A DNA stretch of 38,468 bases from AWTP1-13 sp036280295 (GTDB lineage: Bacteria > Pseudomonadota > Alphaproteobacteria > Rhizobiales > Hyphomicrobiaceae), in contig DASURA010000072.1 of the NCBI GenBank assembly GCA_036280295.1, forward strand, positions 1 to 38,468. Direction: 5' to 3'. Below the pieces are notes generated by a model. That model did no database searches. It was given only the letters and a program-made list of their open reading frames with translations, and was not told where the DNA came from. A program made the translations under genes and the position numbers. This document shows, piece after piece, positions 1-9,332 of this stretch. Within the stretch, counting starts at the first letter, position 1. Each line of letters begins with the position of its first letter.

Positions 1-272
1 TCCTCGAAGCCGCGCGAGGTGATCTCCTCCAGGATCTCCTGCTTGCTGCGGAAATGGCGATAGGGCGCCGCCGTCGTCACGCCGGCGACGCGGCAGGCAT
101 CGGCCAGCGTGAAATTCTCCGCCCCACGCTCCATCACCAGCTGGCGCGTGGCCGCGATCAGCGCTTCGCGCAGCCCGCCGTGATGGTAGGACGCCTTGCG
201 GACGTTGCTCTCCCGTGCAGGTTGGTACTTGGGCGGTCTGCTCGCGGCCTTGGCGGCTTTGCGTGTTTTCAT
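1..272 (-). CDS. TetR-family transcriptional regulator, N-terminal part (runs off the window)
   Basis: The minus strand from the ATG at 272 is open to the window edge and gives about 90 residues. A basic tail rich in Lys, Arg and Ala is followed by a TetR-type helix-turn-helix: the first helix contains REALIAATRQLV, then FTLADACRVAGVTTAAPYRHF, in which the recognition helix ends in the family signature YRHF, then the start of helix 4 (SKQEILEEI). The ligand-binding domain lies outside the window. TetR proteins usually repress a neighbouring, often divergent, transporter gene. Here the divergent side holds only a remnant of an RND efflux pump (about 440-640), so this may be an orphaned pump repressor; that link is inference. 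Confidence 0.85.
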   Translation of the reverse strand, partial: MKTRKAAKAASRPPKYQPARESNVRKASYHHGGLREALIAATRQLVMERGAENFTLADACRVAGVTTAAPYRHFRSKQEILEEITSRGFE

Positions 273-439
273 GACACCCAGAATGGCCGTTTCACGAGGC
301 ATTGAAAAGTTAGTACCGCTGACGGCTTTGAGCTTCGCTTGCCTCGCTCGATGTTGGTCTCACTTACATTGACGTAACGAAAAAGCGCCAGCAATGGCGC
401 AGCGGCGGAGCATCGTCGTGCGCGGGCACGGGACAGTCG

Positions 440-640
440 CCTGTTCCGGCTATGACCTTGTCGACGGGAACGCGGAAATGGCGCGGCGTCCGTCGCCAGG
501 CTTTCATGCATCTTGCTGTTCTCGGCAGTTGCGGCCAGTCAAGGTCGACGCCGTGGTCGCTGCTGCCCAAGGGGCGGCCTGGTGGCCGGCACTATCCTTG
601 CGCTGACGTTTTTGCCGACGCTCTACACCTTCGTGTTCAG
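440..640 (+). pseudogene. Remnant of the C-terminus of an RND efflux pump
   Basis: Two short stretches in different frames match the last membrane segment of AcrB/MexB-type transporters. MTLSTGT (452-472) resembles the family motif P-M-A-L-S-T-G-x-G, and one frame over AEMARRP (472-492) continues the same motif. About 80 bases further on, GGLVAGTILALTFLPTLYTF (from 573) resembles the final helix of the family. The rest of the gene is absent: there is room for only about 170 bases between it and the TetR start. The reading frame is broken at least twice. No other gene is visible between 273 and 854. The neighbouring TetR gene fits the usual regulator-pump pairing. Confidence 0.6.
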
Positions 641-854
641 GATGCGGCAACGGCCGCCAACGAGCCGCCGGTCGAGCCGTCGAGCAGGCCGTGCCGGATT
701 CGAACAGGGAGCTCGCGGAGGCGGTCTAGTGCGGTGATCGAGAACGAGAGCAACAGAGCCGTGCATGGTCGGCGGGTTCCACTGGCGCGGGCCATGCGCT
801 ACAACGGCTCGACGCTACAAGAAAAAGCAGAGGCCAAGGGAGGCCGCCCAGTCC

Positions 855-1301
855 ATGTCACGTGTGAAGGACCAGAAGGATTTCTGGTCCGGCATCCTGT
901 TCATCGTCTTCGGCTGCACGGGGCTATGGCTCGGCCGCGACTTTGCGATCGGCACCTTGTCGAAGATGGGCCCCGGCTTCTTTCCGGCCCTGATGAGCAT
1001 TGCCCTCATCGGCATCGGGGTGCTCCTTGGCGCGCGCTCTCTTGCGGTGCCTGGCGATCCGGTTGAGCGGATCGCCTTCTGGCCGCAACTGCTCATCCTC
1101 GCCGGCATCGTCGCCTTCGGCCTCCTGATCGAGCGCGTGGGGCTCGCCGTTGCCGTGCTCGCCGTCGCCGCCATCTCCGGCATAGCCGCCCAGGGGCTGC
1201 GCTGGTACGAGCTGGCCGCGCTCGCGCTCGCCATGAGCGCGTTCGCTGTTGTCCTGTTCGTCACGCTGCTGGGACAACCAATCCCGGTCTGGGTGCGCTG
1301 A
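855..1301 (+). CDS. tctB: Tripartite tricarboxylate transporter, small membrane subunit (TctB family)
   Basis: A 148-residue, very hydrophobic protein with about four membrane segments. It starts MSRVKDQKDFWSGILF, and the motif KMGPGFFPALMSIAL near residues 36-50 is typical of TctB. Together with TctA it forms the membrane part of a secondary carboxylate transporter fed by a periplasmic TctC (Bug) protein. The start at 855 was preferred over an upstream ATG at 765, because homologues begin close to the first helix and a GGGAGG lies about 11 bases upstream. tctA follows after 3 bases, so the two are co-transcribed. No tctC gene is in the window. Confidence 0.85.
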   Translation: MSRVKDQKDFWSGILFIVFGCTGLWLGRDFAIGTLSKMGPGFFPALMSIALIGIGVLLGARSLAVPGDPVERIAFWPQLLILAGIVAFGLLIERVGLAVAVLAVAAISGIAAQGLRWYELAALALAMSAFAVVLFVTLLGQPIPVWVR

Positions 1302-1304
1302 GGC

Positions 1305-2810
1305 ATGGATATCCTGGCCCATCTCGCCACCGGCTTCGGCGCGGCGGCAACCCCTATCAATCTCGCGTTTTGCCTGATCGGCGTCCTGCTCGGCACGGCG
1401 GTCGGCGTGCTGCCGGGCATCGGACCGGTCGCGACCATCGCCATGCTGCTGCCGATCACGTATGGCGCGCCGCCGCTGGGGGCGCTGATCATGCTGGCGG
1501 GCATCTACTACGGGGCGCAGTACGGCGGCTCGACCACGGCGATCCTGGTGAACCTGCCGGGAGAATCCTCCTCGGTGGTCACCTGCATCGACGGCTACCA
1601 GATGGCCCGGCGCGGCCGCGCAGGGGCTGCGCTCAGCATCGCGGCCGTGGCGTCGTTCGCCGCCGGCTGCGTCGGCACGCTGGTGCTGGCGGCATTTGCG
1701 CCGGCGCTTGCCTCTGTCGGCGACCGCTTCGTCTCGCCGGAATACTGCGCGCTCATGCTGTTCGGCCTGGTGGCGGCGGTGGTGCTGGCGCACGGCTCGG
1801 CCGTCAAGGCGGTCGGCATGGTGCTGCTGGGGCTGCTGTTCGGCATCGTTGGCACCGACACGCAGAGCGGGGCGTTGCGCTTCACGCTCGGCATCGACCT
1901 GCTCTACGACGGCATCGATTTCATTCCCGTCGCCATGGGTCTGTTCGGCATCTCCGAGATCATGCGCAACCTGGACCGCTCCGCCGTTGAACGGTCCGTC
2001 CGTCACGCCGTCGGCAGTCTGTGGCCGACACGCGAGGAGGTGAGGCAGGCATGGCCGGCCGCTTTGCGCGGCACCTGGCTCGGGGCGGGGCTCGGCATTC
2101 TTCCCGGTGGCGGCGCGGTGCTCTCCTCGTTTGCGGCCTACGTGCTGGAGAAGCGCGTCTCGCGCACGCCGGAATGCTTCGGCCAGGGCGCGGTAGAGGG
2201 CGTAGCGGGGCCCGAGGCTGCCAACAATGCCGCCTCGCAGACCTCGTTCGTGCCGCTGCTCACCCTGGGCATGCCGTCCAACCCGGTGATGGCGCTGATG
2301 ATGGGCGCGATGGTGATCCAGGGCATCGCGCCCGGCACCGCCGTCATCACGGAGCGGCCGGAGCTGTTCTGGGGCATGGTGGCCAGCATGTGGATCGGCA
2401 ACCTGATGCTTGTCATCATCAACCTGCCGCTCATCGGCATCTGGGTACGCATGCTGCGCGTGCCCTATCGCGTGTTGTTCCCATGCATTCTGGTGCTGTG
2501 CTGCGCCGGTGCGTACAGCGCGCAGCAGACGCCGATCATCCTGATGCTCACGGCCGCCTTTGCCTTGCTCGGCTACATCTTCCTGAAGCTTGGCTGCGAG
2601 GGCGCGCCGTTCATCCTGGGCTTCGTGCTGGGGCCGCTGATGGAGGAGAACCTGCGCCGCTCGATGTCGATCTACAACGGCGACCTCACCATCTTCATCA
2701 CCCGCCCGATCTGCGCCGGGCTGCTCGTTGCCACGCTTGCGCTCGTGCTCCTGATCGTGGTGCCGCGCTTCCGCAAGACCCGCGACACGGCATTCCAGGA
2801 GGACGATTGA
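1305..2810 (+). CDS. tctA: Tripartite tricarboxylate transporter, large permease (TctA family)
   Basis: A 501-residue integral membrane protein of the usual TctA length with about 11-12 hydrophobic segments. The two TctA signature repeats are visible: GVLPGIGPVATIAMLLP near residues 34-50, and GLGILPGGGAVLSSFAAY near 260, followed by GPEAANNAASQTSFVPLLTL near 305-325. This is the channel-forming subunit for proton- or sodium-driven uptake of citrate-like or other organic acids; the actual substrate cannot be read from the sequence. It begins 3 bases after tctB. A strong hairpin at 2849-2882 follows the stop codon. Confidence 0.93.
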   Translation: MDILAHLATGFGAAATPINLAFCLIGVLLGTAVGVLPGIGPVATIAMLLPITYGAPPLGALIMLAGIYYGAQYGGSTTAILVNLPGESSSVVTCIDGYQMARRGRAGAALSIAAVASFAAGCVGTLVLAAFAPALASVGDRFVSPEYCALMLFGLVAAVVLAHGSAVKAVGMVLLGLLFGIVGTDTQSGALRFTLGIDLLYDGIDFIPVAMGLFGISEIMRNLDRSAVERSVRHAVGSLWPTREEVRQAWPAALRGTWLGAGLGILPGGGAVLSSFAAYVLEKRVSRTPECFGQGAVEGVAGPEAANNAASQTSFVPLLTLGMPSNPVMALMMGAMVIQGIAPGTAVITERPELFWGMVASMWIGNLMLVIINLPLIGIWVRMLRVPYRVLFPCILVLCCAGAYSAQQTPIILMLTAAFALLGYIFLKLGCEGAPFILGFVLGPLMEENLRRSMSIYNGDLTIFITRPICAGLLVATLALVLLIVVPRFRKTRDTAFQEDD

Positions 2811-2848
2811 CGCGGGGGCCGATGTCTTCGCCCGCCATCCAGGCTGCG

Positions 2849-2882
2849 CCTCTCTCGCCGAGCCGGAGCACGGCGAGAGAGG
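2849..2882. terminator. Bidirectional terminator-like hairpin between tctA and dctP
   Basis: A perfect 12-bp inverted repeat: CCTCTCTCGCCG at 2849-2860 and CGGCGAGAGAGG at 2871-2882 around a 10-base loop. It lies between two convergent genes, where a shared terminator is expected. There is no clear T run on either side, so it could also be a repeat element. Confidence 0.5.
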
Positions 2883-2904
2883 AACTTGGCTCCGCGGCGA
2901 GCGC

Positions 2905-4014
2905 CTAGAGCTTCATTGTGCGATAGCGGATCGAGTACGCATCCATGGTGTAGTCGGCCACCTGATGCCAGAAGTAGCCGTCATTCTGGAAGGCCGTGTA
3001 GCTGTCGTAGAACTTCTTGAAGGCCGGGTTCTTCTGGTTGATCTCGGCATAGAGCGCCTGGGCGGCCTTGTAGCAGCCGTCCATGACGTCCTGCGAGAAG
3101 GGAGTCAGCACGGCGCCCTGGCTGGCCAGCTTCTTCAGCCCCGATGCGTTGACGGCATCGTACTTGGACGACACCCAGTTGTTGACCTCAAGCGACGCCG
3201 AAGTGAAGGCCTCCTTGTAGAGCTTCGGCAGAGCTTCGAACTTCTCCTTGTTTACGATGCAGGCGAGGGTCGAGTTCGGCTCCCACCAGCCCGGGTAGTG
3301 GTAGAATTTCGCCACCCGCACGAAGCCAAGCTTTTCGTCATCGTACGGCCCCACCCACTCGGCGCCGTCGAGCGTGCCCTTCTCCAGCGCCGGATAGATG
3401 TCGCCGGCCGCGATCTGCTGCGGAACGAGGCCCAGGCGCTGCGCGATCCTGCCGGCGAACCCGCCCAGCCGCATCTTCAGGCCCTTGAGGTCGTCCAACT
3501 TGGTGATCGGCTTGCGGAACCAGCCGCCCATCTGGCAGTTGGTGTTGCCGGCCGGGATGAAGTGGACGTTGTAGGACTTCAGGAAGTCGTTGATGAGATC
3601 CATCCCGCCGCCGTGCAGCAGCCAGGCGTTCTGTATACGCGGGTTCATGCCGAACGGAAGCGCCGACAGGAAGACGAAGGCATCGTCCTTGCCGAAGTAG
3701 TAGTACATGGCCGTGTGGCCGCACTCGACCGTGCCGCTCTGCACCGCGTCGAGCACCTGCAGGCCGGGGACGATCTCGCCGGCGGCGAACGGCTGGATCT
3801 GGAACTTGCCGTCGGTGAGCGCAGCGACACGCTTGCTCAACATCTCCGCGCCGCCGAACAGCGTATCGAGCGACTTTGGCCAGCTCGCCGCCATGCGCCA
3901 GTGCACCTCCGGCATCGACTGGGCGATGGCCGGCGCAGCGACCGCGGTTGAAACGGCGCCGGCTGTAACTGCGCCGCCAGCCTTGATGAAGCCACGTCTG
4001 CTGACTTTGGTCAT
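2905..4014 (-). CDS. dctP: TRAP transporter solute-binding protein (DctP/TakP type), Tat-exported
   Basis: A 369-residue periplasmic receptor. The N-terminus has a twin-arginine signal (SRRGFIKAGG, then an Ala-rich stretch ending AAPAIAQ near residue 32). The mature part has the DctP fold features: WRMAASWPKSLDTLFGGAE, a conserved central Arg in KGLKMRLGG, and the stretch GAEWVGPYDDEKLGF. This resembles TakP-like receptors for 2-oxo acids or other organic anions, but the ligand is inferred only. It is the last gene of a dctQ-dctM-dctP operon, 153 bases after dctM; that gap shows nothing recognisable beyond a possible ribosome site (GGGAGG at 4020-4025). Confidence 0.92.
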   Translation of the reverse strand: MTKVSRRGFIKAGGAVTAGAVSTAVAAPAIAQSMPEVHWRMAASWPKSLDTLFGGAEMLSKRVAALTDGKFQIQPFAAGEIVPGLQVLDAVQSGTVECGHTAMYYYFGKDDAFVFLSALPFGMNPRIQNAWLLHGGGMDLINDFLKSYNVHFIPAGNTNCQMGGWFRKPITKLDDLKGLKMRLGGFAGRIAQRLGLVPQQIAAGDIYPALEKGTLDGAEWVGPYDDEKLGFVRVAKFYHYPGWWEPNSTLACIVNKEKFEALPKLYKEAFTSASLEVNNWVSSKYDAVNASGLKKLASQGAVLTPFSQDVMDGCYKAAQALYAEINQKNPAFKKFYDSYTAFQNDGYFWHQVADYTMDAYSIRYRTMKL

Positions 4015-4167
4015 GGTCGTCCTCCCTTTGGGACTGATTGAACTGCCGCCTGGTCTTCTCCCCTGTCTCTCGATCGCGGCAGCGATGATCGGGAGTGCGA
4101 TGCGCCTCCTACGTTGTAGGACTTGCAGGTCTCTTTGGTCTGCGTTCTGTTCCTGTCAGTTCACCCC

Positions 4168-5877
4168 TCATTTGGTAAGGTTCGGCGGCGGCAGCGCGAA
4201 CGGCACTCCCGGTGGCCCGAATGGCAGCGGCTGGATCTGGATCTTGCTCGGATCGACAGCTGTCGTAGCCGCCTTGTAGTGCATGACCATGGCAGGGAAA
4301 ATGATGACGAGGATCACCATGATGCCCTGGATGATGACGAACGGGATGGCGCCCCAGTAGATCTCGCCGGTGGTGACCGGCGCCGTCATCCTGCCCGTCA
4401 CGCGATCCTTGTAGGGCTCGCGCGGCGCCACCGACCGCAGATAGAACAGGGCAAAGCCGAACGGCGGGTGCATGAAGCTCGTCTGCATGTTCACGCCGAG
4501 TATGACGCCGAGCCAGATGAGGTCGACGCCGAGCTTCTCGGCGGCGGGCACCAGCAGCGGAATGATGATGAAGGCGATCTCAAAGAAATCGAGGAAGAAC
4601 GCCAGCAGGAATACCAGGACGTTGATGAAGATGAGAAAGCCGATCTGGCCGCCCGGCAGCGAGGTCAGGAGGTGCTCTACCCAAACGTGCCCGTTCACGC
4701 CGTAGAAGGTGAGCGAGAAGATGCGCGCGCCGATCAGGATGAACACCACGAAGGACGACAGCTTCGCCGTCGCCTCGGTCGCGGACTTCAGCAGCGCGAA
4801 GTTGAAACGGCGCGGGTCGCCATCGAGCCAGCGCTTGAAGACGGCGAGCAGGACCGCGCCGGTAGCGCCCATGGCGCCGCCTTCGGTCGGGGTTGCCACA
4901 CCGATGAAGATGGTGCCGAGCACCAGGAAGATCAGCAGGAGCGGTGGCACCATCACGAACGTCACCTGCTGGGCGATGGCGGACAGCAGGCGAAGGCCGG
5001 TGAGCTTGGCAATGACCCAGCTCACGACCGCCACAGCAAAGGCGAACAGGATGCCGACCGCCATCGTCAGGATCACGAAATCCGCCCCGCCGTAGACCTG
5101 TTCGCGCATGACGAGATATGCGACCAGCGAGGAGACCACCACCAGCACGGAAAGGGAGGTGAGCCCGCGGCGGCCTTTCGGCTCGCGGAAGCCGACGGCA
5201 TCCGGCGGCAGGCCGGGGGCGGCGTTGGCGGAGACGCGGGTGACGATGAAAATATAGCCGGCGTAGAGCGACGACAGTACCATGCCGGGAATGAAGGCGC
5301 CCTCGTACATGTCGCCCACCGAGCGGCCGAGCTGGTCGGCCATGACGATCAGCACCAGGGATGGCGGGATGATCTGCGCCAGCGTACCGGAGGCAGCAAT
5401 GATGCCGGTGGCAACGCGGCGATCATAGCCGTAGCGCAGCATGATCGGCAGCGAGATCAGGCCCATCGAGATCACCGAGGCCGCGACCACGCCGGTGGTC
5501 GCCGCCAGCAGGGCGCCGACAAACACCACCGCATAGGCAAGGCCGCCGCGCACCGTACCGAACAGCTGGCCGATGGTGTCGAGCAGGTCCTCGGCCATGC
5601 CTGAACGCTCCAGCACCAGCCCCATGAATGTGAAGAACGGGATCGCCAGCAGCACCTCGTTGTTCATGATGCCGTAGATGCGCTCGGGCAACGCCTGCAG
5701 CAGGGGCCAGGACAGCGTGATCTCGCCGTGCGAGAGGGGAGCCAGCTCGGTGCCGACGACGAAATAGACGAGGCCGACAGCGGCAAGGGAGAAGGCGGCG
5801 GGGTATCCCAGGATCAGGAAGACCACGAGGGACAGGAACATGATCGGCGCCATGTTGTGGGCGACGAATTCTGCCAT
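4168..5877 (-). CDS. dctM: TRAP transporter large permease (DctM)
   Basis: A 569-residue membrane protein with about 12-14 hydrophobic segments. Typical DctM stretches are visible: the N-terminal LGYPAAFSLAAVG, IPFFTFMGLVLERSGMAEDL near residues 100-120, and the ion-transporter-like GIIAASGTLAQIIPPSLVLI near 180-200. It is longer than the minimal DctM (about 430 residues), as in the subfamily with an extended central part. It forms the sodium-driven permease with DctQ and takes substrate from the DctP protein encoded next to it. It is separated by 53 bases from dctQ. Confidence 0.93.
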   Translation of the reverse strand: MAEFVAHNMAPIMFLSLVVFLILGYPAAFSLAAVGLVYFVVGTELAPLSHGEITLSWPLLQALPERIYGIMNNEVLLAIPFFTFMGLVLERSGMAEDLLDTIGQLFGTVRGGLAYAVVFVGALLAATTGVVAASVISMGLISLPIMLRYGYDRRVATGIIAASGTLAQIIPPSLVLIVMADQLGRSVGDMYEGAFIPGMVLSSLYAGYIFIVTRVSANAAPGLPPDAVGFREPKGRRGLTSLSVLVVVSSLVAYLVMREQVYGGADFVILTMAVGILFAFAVAVVSWVIAKLTGLRLLSAIAQQVTFVMVPPLLLIFLVLGTIFIGVATPTEGGAMGATGAVLLAVFKRWLDGDPRRFNFALLKSATEATAKLSSFVVFILIGARIFSLTFYGVNGHVWVEHLLTSLPGGQIGFLIFINVLVFLLAFFLDFFEIAFIIIPLLVPAAEKLGVDLIWLGVILGVNMQTSFMHPPFGFALFYLRSVAPREPYKDRVTGRMTAPVTTGEIYWGAIPFVIIQGIMVILVIIFPAMVMHYKAATTAVDPSKIQIQPLPFGPPGVPFALPPPNLTK

Positions 5878-5930
5878 CTGCGAAAGCTCTCTGGTGCGTG
5901 TCTTGTAAAGTCTTGGATCAGCGCTTTGCG

Positions 5931-6569
5931 TCAGGCCCTATGGGTCCCATCGGCGCCCTTGTCGAAGTCCTCGCGAGCCGCCTGCAGCAGGCGCTCGGCC
6001 TCCGCCTCGGCGGCAGCGTGGTGCCCGCCGCCCGTTGAGGTGTCCTTGAGGTCACCCCGCATGATGGCGATGCGTTTGATCAGCTCGGAAATTGCCTGGA
6101 CGAAGAGCAGGCTGAAGGCGAGCGGGATCAGCAGCTTCGAGGGGTAGACAGGCAATCCGCCGGCATTGGTGGACTGCTCGTTCTGCATCAGCGAGCGCCA
6201 GAAGAACGGCCAGCCCAGCCACGCAATAACGAATGCCATCGGCATGAGGAAGAAGAGGTGCCCGCAGACATCGATCCAGTTGCGCACCCGCTTGGGGAGC
6301 ATGTTGTTCACGATGTCGATGCGGATGTGCTCGTTGGCGATGAGCGTCCAGGAGGCGCACAATAGGAAGACCGCCCCGAACAGGATCCATTGGATCTCCA
6401 GCCAGGCATTGGACGAGGTGTTGAGGATCTTGCGCACCGTGGCGTTGACGGCACTGACGACGATCGCTGCCACAAGAAACCAGGAGACCATCCGGCCGAT
6501 AAATGTATTGACGGCATCCACCGCCCTGCTGAAACGCAAGAGCTTGAGCAACTCATTCCTCCCCTTCAA
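5931..6569 (-). CDS. dctQ: TRAP transporter small permease (DctQ)
   Basis: A 212-residue protein with four membrane segments, starting at 6569. Family features include the segment around WLEIQWILFGAVFLLCASWT near residues 56-75, followed by NEHIRIDIV, the classic DctQ E-H-I-R-x-D motif. The C-terminal tail of about 45 residues is soluble and Ala/Glu-rich. It is the first gene of the TRAP operon. The upstream region 6570-6766 probably carries the promoter, but I cannot point to convincing -35/-10 boxes. Confidence 0.9.
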   Translation of the reverse strand: MKGRNELLKLLRFSRAVDAVNTFIGRMVSWFLVAAIVVSAVNATVRKILNTSSNAWLEIQWILFGAVFLLCASWTLIANEHIRIDIVNNMLPKRVRNWIDVCGHLFFLMPMAFVIAWLGWPFFWRSLMQNEQSTNAGGLPVYPSKLLIPLAFSLLFVQAISELIKRIAIMRGDLKDTSTGGGHHAAAEAEAERLLQAAREDFDKGADGTHRA

Positions 6570-6763
6570 GGCGTGTTCCGCCCTGCCCTGTTGGGAGAGA
6601 ACATAATCCTGTGAAGCGGCAAGCGGCTAGCGACTTTAGATGTAGGTCGCAACAATTGAGTGTGCGCCTGCGATATGCGCTTGATGCATGCCTTGCCGTT
6701 GCGATGCACGCGCACCCCCAGCGCGGTGCGCTATTGCGGCAGCCCGTGATGCACCGCCGCGCG

Positions 6764-6796
6764 CATGCCCTCTCCCGCATGCGAGGAGAGGGCATG
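6764..6796. terminator. Strong hairpin between malic enzyme gene and TRAP operon
   Basis: CATGCCCTCTCC at 6764-6775 pairs perfectly with GGAGAGGGCATG at 6785-6796. The stem is followed by GTGCATG, which can also pair with TGCACC upstream (around 6750). It lies just downstream of the malic enzyme stop on the minus strand and could end that transcript. The sequence also resembles the CCCTCTCC-type palindromic repeats at 34144-34320, so a dispersed repeat is an alternative. Confidence 0.5.
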
Positions 6797-6817
6797 GTGC
6801 ATGCGTTCAGGCGGCCA

Positions 6818-9088
<2,271 letters not shown>

Positions 9089-9332
9089 TTCGCTTTTCCT
9101 TCCTATAAGTCCGCCTTACGCGCGGAAATCCTCCCAACTCCCGCTTATCGGCGGAAAGTTTGACGATAGTGACCTCGTCCGCGCGGCACAACGGCACACG
9201 AGGCACACCGCCTGGCGCGAATGCATTCCACAGCCAGAATTGCCAGCGATGCGCCAATCGCGCCTCACCTCTTTCCTTTCGCAGCGACGAAAGAGTATGC
9301 CTGCCGGCAGCGGCAACGTGGGCGGGGGACCG

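Noticed and set aside
691..715. A possible tRNA T-arm on the minus strand (GTTCGAATCC).
   Set aside because: The five bases on either side do not pair, and no acceptor or anticodon stem can be formed around it.
452..1066. A long open frame of 204 codons on the plus strand.
   Set aside because: It overlaps tctB in another frame, has Arg-rich composition typical of chance GC-rich frames, and contains only the few RND-like residues listed in the pseudogene.
4123..5604. A 493-codon open frame opposite dctM.
   Set aside because: Its His/Asp/Glu/Gln-rich composition is typical of the antisense of a membrane protein gene in GC-rich DNA; dctM is clearly the real gene.
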